From DAOUJW01 sp965218945 (GTDB lineage Bacteria > Chloroflexota > Dehalococcoidia > Lucifugimonadales > UBA2985): a stretch of 64,000 nucleotides of DNA. The first letter of the stretch is position 1; the number at the start of each line of letters is the position of its first letter. The DNA lies in the NCBI GenBank assembly GCA_965218945.1, contig OZ244718.1, positions 186,001 through 250,000 on the forward strand. Reading direction: 5' to 3'. Below the pieces are notes generated by a model. That model did no database searches and was not told where the DNA came from. It worked only from the letters and a program-made list of their open reading frames with translations. This document shows, in pieces, positions 1 to 7,248 of the stretch. The position numbers and the translations under genes are program-made.

Positions 1-536
1 TTGAGAAAGGAGTCCAGCCTCTCTCTGCCCCAGGCCTGGTAGTGCCGCCACACCTCCGCTCCGCCTACGTTGACGCGGTTGGTGGCAAAGCTGGACCACT
101 CCAGGGCGGCGTAACCCTCCGTGCCTATGGCCACCAGCTCCTCCAGGGACGATGGTATGGTGGAGGAGTTGGCGTCCAGCTTGTGAAGTTTCCCGTAGTA
201 GACGTACACACTCTCCTCTCCTGTTGGGGCGCTATCCACCAGCAGGATCAGGGTGTCGCCCCAGACGCTGAAGGGCGCGTAGACCGGCGGGTACTCGTCT
301 GCGGGATACTCCACGGCCTCAATGGACACCAGGTCCTCAAGAGAGGCGATAGACAGCTCGCGGCTGCCGGCCGAGGGGGTGAGGGTAGCCTTGGCCTCCT
401 GAGGGACGGCCAGGCTCAGATCCCTCACCCCGTGCTCAATGTGGCGGTCCAGCTCGGCGTCGCTCCAGCGATAGTCCGCGGCGTCCACGTCACGGAGGTC
501 CTGCCGCACCCGCGTCCTCATCTCGGACAGGTCCAT
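1..536 (-). CDS. phage-type head-tail adaptor/connector protein (3' end outside window)
   Basis: ATG at 536 is preceded by a strong ribosome site (AGGAGAGG, about 8 nt upstream), and about 178 codons run to the window edge without a stop. The protein begins MDLSEMRTRVRQDL and continues with a short helical region (DYRWSDAELDRHIEHGVRDLS) and later beta-rich segments with YVYYGKLHKLD. A short helical N-terminus followed by a compact sheet, placed directly after a capsid gene, is typical of gp6-like head-tail connector/adaptor proteins of tailed phages; I infer that role from context and general pattern. It starts 16 nt after the capsid stop, so the two are co-transcribed. The C-terminus and any further tail genes lie beyond base 1. 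Confidence 0.6.
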   Translation of the reverse strand, partial: MDLSEMRTRVRQDLRDVDAADYRWSDAELDRHIEHGVRDLSLAVPQEAKATLTPSAGSRELSIASLEDLVSIEAVEYPADEYPPVYAPFSVWGDTLILLVDSAPTGEESVYVYYGKLHKLDANSSTIPSSLEELVAIGTEGYAALEWSSFATNRVNVGGAEVWRHYQAWGRERLDSFL

Positions 537-551
537 TGGAATTCTCCTCTC

Positions 552-1442
552 CTAGTCCCTTACGCCGGTGAGCTTCGACAGCTTCAGGGAGTTGAATACG
601 GCGACGGACACGTACCACTTCACCCGCGTCCTGGTGGCGTCCTTGACCTCCAGAGACCCCACGCGTTCCACCTGGAGACCTCCGGGGCCTGTAAGCCCGA
701 CGATTGCCCCCTCTCCGTACTGGACGGCGTAGATGGTGGAGCAATCGGTGCTTGTGCCCACCGACTTGTCGTCGGATATCCAGTCGTTCACTCCGATGGG
801 AACGCCGTCGTAGTACTGCGCCATCTGCCCGAACTGGTTGCGGTCGGTTTCCAGCACACCGCTTCCCGCCGCTCTGGACAGCGAGGATAGCTTGCGACGG
901 CTGCGGCGGCTCATGAGGAGCATGTGAGGCTTGCCCGCCTTCACCTTGTCAATGACCTCGTCCAGCTTGTCCAGTGTGAGAGTTGCGCCGTTTGTCCCCA
1001 TGGACACCGTCTGCCCCGCAGCAGCCAGCTTCTCGATTCCGTCGAAGGACTTGGAGTCGCCGGTTGTGTCTCCGTTGATGAAGGTGTCGTCGAACTTCTG
1101 CTGCACCGCCTTGGCCTTGAGCTGTACCACGGCCGCCTCCAGGTCCTGGAGGTTCGACCGGGTGGCCTTCAGGAAGTTGTCCACGTCTGCGTCGCCGCCC
1201 AGGATCTTCAGGGTGGCCGTCTGCTGGGTGAAGGTGGGAGTGGACTCCGCCCAGGTGTCTCCCACTTCATAGAAGGACACCGTTGGTGCGGCATTCTCCT
1301 GGTTGTAGGTGAGCCCGTTGCCCACAATCTCGATGAAGGGGAGTGACTGCAATATAGGGCTCTCGTTGACGATGGTCTCAATTACTCCCGTGACCAGGAC
1401 ATCGTTGGAGAGCTTTGCCGCTTCCGTTATGGTCAATGCCAT
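552..1442 (-). CDS. phage major capsid protein, HK97-fold type
   Basis: A 296-residue protein starting MALTITEAAKLSND with ribosome site GCAGGAGGCAC before its ATG. It resembles the phage coat proteins that open with 'TEAAKLSND', contain LKILGGDADVDNFL and FINGDTTGD, and end with VKWYVSVAVFNSLKL after a beta-rich P-domain-like part. Its role would be the icosahedral shell subunit. It is followed at once by the adaptor gene, the normal morphogenesis order. Oddly, nothing upstream (1443 onward) looks like terminase, portal or protease, so the block is either an end-truncated prophage, a gene-transfer-agent fragment or a domesticated capsid. An encapsulin is less likely because a connector gene follows. 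Confidence 0.8.
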   Translation of the reverse strand: MALTITEAAKLSNDVLVTGVIETIVNESPILQSLPFIEIVGNGLTYNQENAAPTVSFYEVGDTWAESTPTFTQQTATLKILGGDADVDNFLKATRSNLQDLEAAVVQLKAKAVQQKFDDTFINGDTTGDSKSFDGIEKLAAAGQTVSMGTNGATLTLDKLDEVIDKVKAGKPHMLLMSRRSRRKLSSLSRAAGSGVLETDRNQFGQMAQYYDGVPIGVNDWISDDKSVGTSTDCSTIYAVQYGEGAIVGLTGPGGLQVERVGSLEVKDATRTRVKWYVSVAVFNSLKLSKLTGVRD

Positions 1443-1848
1443 GATTCATGTGCCTCCTGCTCTAGCGATGGCGAAATGATAGAACGGCTGTGCGCCTTGA
1501 GCAAGAAGCGGATGTCATCAGGGTGCGGCAAATAGTCTTCCACGTGGAAGAGGCAAGGACATAGGTAGGAGTCGAACAAAGTGGAGGCGGGAGATCACGC
1601 ACCAATTACACCGCTGGGCGCCCGTCCTGAATCGTGCGACGGGTATGTCCCGTCGCCGTTACAGCGTACGGGGCCAAGCTCCGTGCGTGAATCCAAGTGG
1701 GGGCATGGACTCTCGACTGCGCGAGAGTGACGATGTTGGGTAACGCAAACGTCCCCGAGTGTCAAAGCCGAGACTGGAGAAGAGGCTGGGCGGGTCTGGA
1801 GCTAGGACGATAGACGGCAGACGACAGCGCGTGTCAAGCCTGCAACGA
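1443..1848. other. intergenic region with a perfect 7-bp hairpin
   Basis: About 400 bases between the capsid gene and a lipoprotein gene, without a convincing coding frame. It contains an inverted repeat ACTCTCG/CGAGAGT (1709-1715 and 1722-1728) and a smaller GACGGG/CCCGTC hairpin near 1640. The first could terminate the minus-strand lipoprotein transcript, but there is no T-run, so this is only a possibility. No phage genes or att-like repeat were recognised here. Confidence 0.4.
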
Positions 1849-2517
1849 CTACGGGAAGGTGAGGTTCAGGATCACCGGTGTCAGGTTTCTGCTGCTGTAG
1901 GTGGTCGTCTCCGCCGCCTGGCTAACGGCTACGCCGTTTTGTATTATGTGGAAGGTAACAGTCCCTCCGTGCAACGCCAGGTCGTTAGGAGCCACGCTCA
2001 GGGCGGAGTACCTTCCGTTGAACGTCTCGACGGTATCCGAATGCCACCACCTTACTCTTGCCTGAAGCTGCAGGTCGTTCGGCGCGGGTTGACCTCCCAC
2101 CGTTACACTCCCTGAAAAGTCAGTGAATAGGGGAGGGACCTGACCAGGAGGAACTGGCACCGGTGTGGGGGTGCCCGTAGGCGCCGGAATAGGCGTTGAT
2201 GTGGCCGTCGGCGCGGGAGTAGGTGTCGGTGTTTCCGTCGGCGCGGGAGTAGGCGTCGGTGTCTCCGTCGGAGCGGAAGTAGGCGTGGGTGTATTCGTCG
2301 GCACGGGAGTGGGCGTGGGTGTATTCGTCGGCGCGGGAGTAGGCGTTGGCGTAGGCATAGGCGTGTCTGTCGGCACAGGAGTCGGCACAGAGGTAGCCGT
2401 TGGAACAGCCGTGGGTGAATCCGTCGGAATAGAAGTGGGCGTTGGCTCGGGGTCACACGCTGCAACCAGCACAAGGGCCACGAGGAGCAGACCCGCGAAT
2501 ATCTTTGTCGTTCTCAT
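1849..2517 (-). CDS. secreted lipoprotein with Pro-Thr linker
   Basis: A 222-residue protein. The chosen ATG (2517) gives a compact signal peptide MRTTKIFAG followed by a hydrophobic stretch and the lipobox LVAAC, so Cys about 21 would be lipidated and the protein anchored outside the membrane. Residues about 22-125 are a low-complexity linker of TPTP/PAPT/PTNTP units. The last about 90 residues form a small beta-rich domain with FTDFSGSVTVGG, VRWWHSD and GTVTFHI, possibly a binding or adhesion module; I do not recognise a family. An ATG five codons earlier is possible but adds nothing to the signal peptide. The Pro-Thr linker style recurs elsewhere in this window. Confidence 0.7.
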   Translation of the reverse strand: MRTTKIFAGLLLVALVLVAACDPEPTPTSIPTDSPTAVPTATSVPTPVPTDTPMPTPTPTPAPTNTPTPTPVPTNTPTPTSAPTETPTPTPAPTETPTPTPAPTATSTPIPAPTGTPTPVPVPPGQVPPLFTDFSGSVTVGGQPAPNDLQLQARVRWWHSDTVETFNGRYSALSVAPNDLALHGGTVTFHIIQNGVAVSQAAETTTYSSRNLTPVILNLTFP

Positions 2518-2669
2518 TGCTTGAAACATCAATTTGGAAGTCTATCACTATAAGTACGCTATTTCAAGCCTTTTTATATCCCCAGGCCGCGAGTTTCGGT
2601 TACGATGGGCGATGTACTGGCAAACCGCGCCCGGGTACCATATTGAAACGCGATTGAGGAACATGGGCC

Positions 2670-2807
2670 ATGAGTTCGCGCAGGAGACGAAGACGCGCTC
2701 GTCGGTGGAATCGTTCGGCTGCCATGAGAGGCGGAGTGCCTTGGTGGATTTTCCTACTGTTGCTGGTTCTGGTCATCGTTGTGGCCATAGCCAGGACTGC
2801 CAGATAG
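2670..2807 (+). CDS. small arginine-rich single-span membrane protein
   Basis: A 45-codon reading frame with GAGGA at 2656-2660, nine bases before ATG. The product starts MSSRRRRRR, has a basic N-terminal half, then about 18 hydrophobic residues (WWIFLLLLVLVIVVAIA) and ends RTAR. A strongly basic tail before one membrane helix gives a clear cytoplasmic-N topology. No family is recognised. It lies alone between a divergent lipoprotein gene and the glutaredoxin-like gene, in the same direction as the latter (84 bases apart). Small proteins of this form include regulators, toxins and membrane-complex subunits; the function is unknown. Codon composition and the ribosome site are the only support, so it may be chance. 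Confidence 0.4.
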   Translation: MSSRRRRRRARRWNRSAAMRGGVPWWIFLLLLVLVIVVAIARTAR

Positions 2808-2891
2808 ACCGCTGCCGCCTCCCTTTGCAAATTGCAGCCGCCTGGGTTAGAATATTGGACAGGTAAGGAACATCCCAGGAGGTCTTCTCCC

Positions 2892-3110
2892 GTGAACGAC
2901 ACAGTTGTAATCTACACTCATCCCGACTGCAGCTACTCGTCTGCTGCCAGGGACGAGCTGGTTCAGAACGAGATCGAGTTCAAGGAGATCGACCTCAGCG
3001 TTAGCCCGGATGCTTGGGCGGAGGTGGAGCGACTGACCGGAGGCGACCGTACTACCCCGGTCATCGTTGAAGGGGACTTCGTGACCGTGGGATTCCACGG
3101 CGTTGGGTGA
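2892..3110 (+). CDS. glutaredoxin-like protein, monothiol CxxS type
   Basis: A 72-residue thioredoxin-fold protein. The GTG start at 2892 is chosen because AGGAGG lies about ten bases upstream and it puts the first strand (VVIYTHPDCSYS) at the usual position; an upstream ATG at 2832 would add a tail of no known function. The active site is CSYS, with the resolving cysteine replaced by serine. The cis-proline loop TTPVIVEGDFVTVGF is also present. Monothiol forms handle glutathione adducts or Fe-S clusters rather than protein disulfides; which applies here cannot be told. Length fits minimal glutaredoxins such as NrdH/UXX-type. It precedes tRNA-Asp by about 95 bases. Confidence 0.8.
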   Translation: MNDTVVIYTHPDCSYSSAARDELVQNEIEFKEIDLSVSPDAWAEVERLTGGDRTTPVIVEGDFVTVGFHGVG

Positions 3111-3205
3111 AGCTTCTAGGAGCGGAGGCCGTCGGCTTCCGGTAAGGAGACGGGAAAGACCTTATCCTGGCCTCTTACGCCCTTTGGCGTAGTTCTTTCA
3201 AACTC

Positions 3206-3284
3206 GGCCCGGTGGTGTAGCTTGGTTTAACACGCCGCCCTGTCAAGGCGGAGAGCAGGGGTTCAAATCCCCTCCGGGTCGCCA
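3206..3284 (+). tRNA. tRNA-Asp (GTC anticodon), CCA encoded
   Basis: The acceptor stem GGCCCGG pairs with CCGGGTC, followed by discriminator G and CCA. The D arm is GTGTAGCTTGGTTTAACAC. The anticodon arm is CCGCC-CTGTCAA-GGCGG with anticodon GTC. The T arm is CAGGG-GTTCAAATC-CCCTC. The complete cloverleaf can be folded by eye. A small TACGCC/GGCGTA hairpin lies just upstream, between the glutaredoxin-like gene and the tRNA. Confidence 0.95.
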
Positions 3285-3344
3285 GCCTCCCAACTTCCGG
3301 TGTGTAAGCGCCATTTCAGAAGGGGAGAACCGCCTGCAATCTCC

Positions 3345-4124
3345 CTATCGGATGGAGTAGGTCGCCTGCACGCTCAGCCTCAACTCCAGTTCGCCGCCGC
3401 TTATGGACGTCGAAAATGCGTCCGCTCTGGCCATAAACGCCGCCTCAGGGAAGCCGGACCCCGATGGTGGAACGGCGCCCGTCTCGCCGAGGAAGACCAG
3501 ATCGCCAAGCTCCACGCCCGCCAGGCTTGCCAGGTGTTCGGCCTTGGCCATAGCGTCGGCTACCGCCTCCTCGCGGAGCTGGGTCATAAACGGCTTTGGG
3601 TCCTCAATGGTGAAGTCGATGCCGTGGATGCGCGTCGCATCGCCGCCCGCCTCGGCCGCGCCGTCTATGACTGCCCCCACACCATCCACGTTGCGCACCT
3701 TGATTCTGGCCAGATTGCTCACCGTATACCCGACAAGCACCTGCTTCCTGGTGGTCATCTCACCGCTAATTACCTCCGGGTACTCGTACTGAGGCCATAT
3801 GTTGAAGGACTGAGTCTGCACGTCCCGGTCCTCAAGTCCGTGAGCCTTGACGGCCTCTACGACCGCGTCCATAGCTGCTGCTGCTTCAGCCCGCGCCTCA
3901 GCCACAGTCTCGCCCGTAGTCTCCACACCGACGGTCAGCAGTACCAGGTCCGGCTCAGCGTTAACGCTTGCCTGCCCAGTAACCCATATGCCTGAACTTG
4001 ATGCCGTCGTCGCATCGGAGTCTCCGTCGTCCGTGGCCACCGGAGCGCTAGTGTCGCAGCCGGCTACAGCCACCAGCAGAGCAGCTATTCCGACTATCGC
4101 TATAAGTACGTTGTATCGTCTCAA
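3345..4124 (-). CDS. SIMPL-domain (DUF541) lipoprotein
   Basis: A 259-residue secreted lipoprotein: MRRYNVLIA, a hydrophobic stretch and lipobox VAVAGC (Cys about 23), then a Ser/Thr/Asp-rich spacer. The rest matches the SIMPL/DUF541 family: GIWVTGQASVNAEPDLVLLTVGVE opens the domain, followed by a long helix (AEARAEAAAAMDAVVEAVK), VQTQSFNIWPQYEY and AIDGAAEAGGDATRIHGIDFTIEDP, ending with a conserved GELELRLSVQATYSI strand. Family members sit in the periplasm or on the surface; roles in stress tolerance have been suggested but the biochemistry is unsettled. It is monocistronic and convergent with nothing; tRNA-Asp lies just beyond its 3' end in the other direction. Confidence 0.88.
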   Translation of the reverse strand: MRRYNVLIAIVGIAALLVAVAGCDTSAPVATDDGDSDATTASSSGIWVTGQASVNAEPDLVLLTVGVETTGETVAEARAEAAAAMDAVVEAVKAHGLEDRDVQTQSFNIWPQYEYPEVISGEMTTRKQVLVGYTVSNLARIKVRNVDGVGAVIDGAAEAGGDATRIHGIDFTIEDPKPFMTQLREEAVADAMAKAEHLASLAGVELGDLVFLGETGAVPPSGSGFPEAAFMARADAFSTSISGGELELRLSVQATYSIR

Positions 4125-4181
4125 CCTGTGACCTCCGGTGCGATGTTCTCTGGAGTCTCGCCTGCCGCAACTTTACCCCCT

Positions 4182-4604
4182 TTACGTGGTGGTTCCGCGG
4201 GCAAGCCCTTCTTTTAGTATAGCTATCACCGCATCCACGTGCTCCGGCCCTATGATGTAGTCCGGGTGTGATACCGACGGGTTCACCGGCGCCTTGTGCT
4301 TGACCAGGTAGTCCCGCAGCCGGTCCCCGTTGGGGAAGTTCTTGACACGACCGGAGTGGATGCGCGCCTGGTTCGTTGCCGAGTAGTTTTTACGAAAATA
4401 CAGCGTCGCGCCCCTGTAGCCGCATTTCCCAAATCCAAAGGACAGGTTCGACTCATTCTCCACGTAGAGGTCGGGGAAGGCGTCTTTGAGCTTCATGAGG
4501 ACAACCATCGCTGCCTCCATTTCAGCCACCGTCTCCTCAATGCGGCGCTTGTGCTCTGGGGAATGGTTCTTAGTCAGTTCTCTGAAGGGTCGGTGTCCGG
4601 CCAT
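4182..4604 (-). CDS. putative antitoxin with HigA-like N-terminus but no helix-turn-helix
   Basis: A 140-residue protein whose ATG overlaps the toxin stop (TGATG), so the two are translationally coupled. The first 24 residues (MAGHRPFRELTKNHSPEHKRR) match the opening of XRE-type antitoxins that normally accompany this toxin family. Where those proteins carry the DNA-binding helix-turn-helix, this one has an unrelated alpha/beta region: VENESNLSFGFGKCGYRGA, LYFRKNYSATNQARIH and a C-terminal helix PEHVDAVIAILKEGL. It may still neutralise the toxin through the N-terminal helix while lacking autorepression, or it may be a new effector. I do not recognise the C-terminal family. Confidence 0.6.
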   Translation of the reverse strand: MAGHRPFRELTKNHSPEHKRRIEETVAEMEAAMVVLMKLKDAFPDLYVENESNLSFGFGKCGYRGATLYFRKNYSATNQARIHSGRVKNFPNGDRLRDYLVKHKAPVNPSVSHPDYIIGPEHVDAVIAILKEGLARGTTT

Positions 4605-4963
4605 CAGATTAGTCCCTCCATTCTCAGTTCCTCAAGGTACTCGTCGTAGGGTCTGTCCGCAATGGGCGCGTACTCTTCGTAGAACCTGTCATTTCCGGTC
4701 TTGTCCCCACCAATGAGTAAGATAGAAGTACGTCTCGGGTCCATTGCATAGAAGATTCTTATCTGCCTTCCTCCACTCTGGACTCTGAGCTCCGGCATAT
4801 GACTATGCCTCGACCCGCGAATAGCCGACGTATGGGGATAGTCCAGATCGGGGCCACGCCGACTTAACATATCTACCTTCGATTCAATGGCGTCCCGCTG
4901 GCGGGGTGTAAGTTCTATCCACCACTCCCGGAATTCTTCCGTGTACTCTACCTCCCAAGGCAT
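4604..4963 (-). CDS. RelE/HigB superfamily toxin (phage Gp49-like)
   Basis: A 119-residue toxin-like protein. Features of the Gp49/HigB-like family are visible: N-terminal YTEEFREWWIELTPRQRDAI, the segment SRRGPDLDYPHTSAIRGSRH, the core MPELRVQSGGRQIRIFYAMDPRRT, then ILLIGGDKTGNDRFYEEYAPIADRPYDEYLEEL. The family acts as ribosome-associated mRNA endonucleases. Basic residues in the IRGSRH...ELRV...RIFYA core are in place, so activity is plausible. It is the first gene of a two-gene unit (toxin first, as in higBA) and shares its stop with the start of the unusual partner at 4604. Confidence 0.85.
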   Translation of the reverse strand: MPWEVEYTEEFREWWIELTPRQRDAIESKVDMLSRRGPDLDYPHTSAIRGSRHSHMPELRVQSGGRQIRIFYAMDPRRTSILLIGGDKTGNDRFYEEYAPIADRPYDEYLEELRMEGLI

Positions 4964-5045
4964 AGCCTATTATATTCCCGATACGTATCCCCGCCAAGAA
5001 CACAGCCACTTCTCACATAACCCGCTTCCTCTGCAGGGATGACCA

Positions 5046-5480
5046 GTGAGCAATTGCTGTGCTACTATGTACCCCAAGTGCTGGCAAACCACACTGGAGG
5101 AGACGGTGCTACAGGACACTACATATAGGGACCAGAGCAAGATTTTCCTGGAAAAAGCCTTCTGTGAGCTTGAAGAGGGAGACTTGCTTCAGGCCTCGGA
5201 GAAGGGGTGGGGAGCAGCGGCGCAGATGGTCAAGGCGGTTGCCCAAGAGCGTGGTTGGGAGCACGACAGTCACAGGCGGCTCTTTAACGTTCTGGGCCGG
5301 TTGGCTTTGGAGGCAGAGGATCAGGAACTGCGGCACGGGTTCAACGCGGCAAATGTCCTGCACGCCAACTTCTATGAGGGTTGGCTCGACAGGATTTCCG
5401 TTGAGGCTAACCTCCATGATGTGAGGCTCTTCGTGAACAAGGCTGAGGACTTTCTCAACAGTGCTAAAACTGCGAATTGA
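5046..5480 (+). CDS. PaREP1/HEPN-like protein
   Basis: A 144-residue, mainly helical protein. Residues about 28-60 (QSKIFLEKAFCELEEGDLLQASEKGWGAAAQMVKAVA) and the later HDSHRRLF...ELRHGFNAANVLHANFYEGW match the PaREP1 family, a HEPN-like four-helix group first noted in archaea. The RxxxxH nuclease motif of active HEPN toxins is not clear. The start is uncertain: GTG 5046 is used, an ATG seven codons later is equally possible, and neither has a strong ribosome site. It stands alone, divergent from the toxin pair. Function is unknown; HEPN relatives often serve as toxin, substrate-binding or partner subunits. Confidence 0.65.
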   Translation: MSNCCATMYPKCWQTTLEETVLQDTTYRDQSKIFLEKAFCELEEGDLLQASEKGWGAAAQMVKAVAQERGWEHDSHRRLFNVLGRLALEAEDQELRHGFNAANVLHANFYEGWLDRISVEANLHDVRLFVNKAEDFLNSAKTAN

Positions 5481-5552
5481 ATGAGGATAGTAAGCCCCTG
5501 AATACTTGGGTAAGGGATGCTCAGGGCGTAATAGAGTCATCAGGAGGGGACT

Positions 5553-6698
5553 ATGAGCGACTTGAGACAAGCGGCAATTGTGGGCGTTTACATGACCGAG
5601 CAGGGAGGTCTGCAGGACCGCACCACCGGCAGCCTCTACGTTGAGGCTGTTAACGGAGCGCTGGAGGATGCAGGGCTGACCGCGAGGGAGATCGACGGCA
5701 TCATAGGCGCCGGGCCTGAGGGCGCGGGCATTGTGGGTGACTTCACGGACGCCTTCGGCGCTCCTCTGAGGTTTCACGCCCAGACCGGAGTCGGCGCTTC
5801 GTCGTCCTCCGCGGGCATGGGCATCGCCGCAATGGCCATCGCCCACGGCTACGCCGACGTGGTCATCGTCCCCACGGCGTCCGGTGGAGCGGTGCACCCC
5901 AATGCGCCACGACGCGGCGGCGGACCGTCCGGGAGTCCCTTCGAGTACATCTGGGGCACCACCAGGGCTTCGGACTACGCCCTGGCCGCCCGCCGTCACA
6001 TGCACGATTACGGCACCACCAGTGAGCAGCTGGCCGAGGTTGCGGTGGCTGACCGGAAGCACGCCACACTGAACCCGGGTTCCGTGATGGGAGGGCGTGG
6101 GGAGATTTCGGTTGAGGACGTGATCAACTCCCGCGTCATAGCCGACCCCCTGCACCTGTTCGACTGCTGCCTTGTCAACAACGGCGGCGGCGCTATAGTT
6201 ATGACATCCCTGGAGCGGGCCCGCTCCCTGCGCAAGACTCCGGTGATTATGCTGGGCTGGGGCGAAGGATTCACCTTTTACGACCCCATGTCTGCTCCCA
6301 GCCTGACCTCCTTTGGCGGCGTAATGTCGGCGAACACGGCCTTTGGACAGGCGGGCGTGCGCCGCGAGGACATCCAGGTCGTTGGGATCTCAGACCACTT
6401 TTCTATAGACGTCATAATCGAGCTTGAGGACGCCGGCTTCTGCGAGAAGGGCGAGGGCGGCCCATTCGCGGAGGGCGGCGCGCTACAGATTGGAGGACGC
6501 CTGCCCACCAACACCGACGGAGGTTACCTGTCCGGCAGCCACGGCGCCGCCTGCGGGCTGTACACCGTTACCGAGCTTGTGCGGCAGCTGCGGGGAGAGG
6601 CCGGGGACCACCAGGTGCCCAACGTAGAGCTGGCCTACGTCCACGGGACCGGCGGCGCATTCCAGGGCCAGTACTCAGCCATTTTCGCCAGGGGGTAG
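5553..6698 (+). CDS. thiolase-family protein lacking the catalytic Cys (lipid-transfer/aldolase-type)
   Basis: A 381-residue thiolase-fold protein with ribosome site AGGAGGGG before ATG. The usual nucleophile segment reads GVGASSSSAGMG, so the cysteine is replaced by serine. The C-terminal part keeps GSHGAACGLYTVTELV and YVHGTGGAFQGQYSAIF. Cys-less SCP-x/Ltp-type thiolases paired with a DUF35 protein, as here, include the Ltp2-type retro-aldolases of steroid side-chain breakdown; substrate here is unknown. It overlaps nothing but sits 2 nt before the DUF35 gene, so the two are surely co-expressed and probably form one complex. Confidence 0.82.
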   Translation: MSDLRQAAIVGVYMTEQGGLQDRTTGSLYVEAVNGALEDAGLTAREIDGIIGAGPEGAGIVGDFTDAFGAPLRFHAQTGVGASSSSAGMGIAAMAIAHGYADVVIVPTASGGAVHPNAPRRGGGPSGSPFEYIWGTTRASDYALAARRHMHDYGTTSEQLAEVAVADRKHATLNPGSVMGGRGEISVEDVINSRVIADPLHLFDCCLVNNGGGAIVMTSLERARSLRKTPVIMLGWGEGFTFYDPMSAPSLTSFGGVMSANTAFGQAGVRREDIQVVGISDHFSIDVIIELEDAGFCEKGEGGPFAEGGALQIGGRLPTNTDGGYLSGSHGAACGLYTVTELVRQLRGEAGDHQVPNVELAYVHGTGGAFQGQYSAIFARG

Positions 6699-6700
6699 AC

Positions 6701-7108
6701 ATGACACAGTACAACAAGCCACTACCTGAGGTAACCATACTGACCGAACCCTTCTGGGAGGGGACCAAGCAGCACGAGTTGCGATTGCAGCGCTGCGACA
6801 ACTGCCTGGTATACCGGTTCACCCCCAAGGATGTCTGCCCCATGTGCGCGTCGGTGCAGGCCACGTGGGTGCCCGTAAGTGGCGCCGGGGCGGTGTACTC
6901 ATACTCAGTCGTGCATCGCGGCCCAGGCCCAGGGTTCCAGGAAGACGCTCCGTACATCGTCGTGATGGTGGATTTAGCCGAGGGCCCGCGTATCCTGAGC
7001 CATATGACGGGATGCGAGCCCGACGATATGCGGGTTGGTATGCCCGTGATGGTCGTCTTTGAGGACGTCACGCCGGAGGTGACCCTGTACAAGTTCCGGC
7101 CCATTTAG
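6701..7108 (+). CDS. DUF35 zinc-ribbon/OB-fold protein (acyl-CoA-associated)
   Basis: A 135-residue protein with an N-terminal helix (TEPFWEGTKQHELRLQRCDNC), a rubredoxin-like zinc ribbon with Cys32, Cys35, Cys46 and Cys49, and an OB-fold (GAGAVYSYSVVHRGPGPGFQEDAPYIVVMVDL...PVMVVFEDV). DUF35 proteins bind acyl-CoA and partner with Cys-less thiolases or hydratases. The start lies 2 nt after the thiolase stop. All ligand cysteines are present, so it looks functional. Confidence 0.9.
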   Translation: MTQYNKPLPEVTILTEPFWEGTKQHELRLQRCDNCLVYRFTPKDVCPMCASVQATWVPVSGAGAVYSYSVVHRGPGPGFQEDAPYIVVMVDLAEGPRILSHMTGCEPDDMRVGMPVMVVFEDVTPEVTLYKFRPI

Positions 7109-7164
7109 CCGAGCACACGCCTGCTGAGAGGTGTATACTGGAACCAGTGCCATCGGTGAGTGGC

Positions 7165-7195
7165 TTGACTAAAGGGCGCTTCGCAATCGTATAAT
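7165..7195 (+). promoter_or_regulatory. sigma70-type promoter for the acyl-CoA dehydrogenase gene
   Basis: TTGACT (7165-7170) and a perfect TATAAT (7190-7195) are separated by 19 bases, slightly longer than ideal. They lie about 54 bases upstream of the ATG at 7249, with AGGGAGGT as ribosome site. The promoter suggests the dehydrogenase is expressed separately from the thiolase pair. Confidence 0.6.
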
Positions 7196-7248
7196 CCCGT
7201 AGAGTTGCTCAGGGTTCCCCACCGATGAGGATAGGGAGGTAAGATGTC

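Noticed and set aside
1..1442. Encapsulin nanocompartment
   Set aside because: The capsid sequence and the adjacent adaptor point to a phage structural block; no cargo-type gene is present.
2165..2524. Plus-strand Val/Gly-rich open frame opposite the Pro-Thr lipoprotein
   Set aside because: It is the antisense of the TPTP repeat and has no family features; the minus-strand gene has signal peptide and lipobox.
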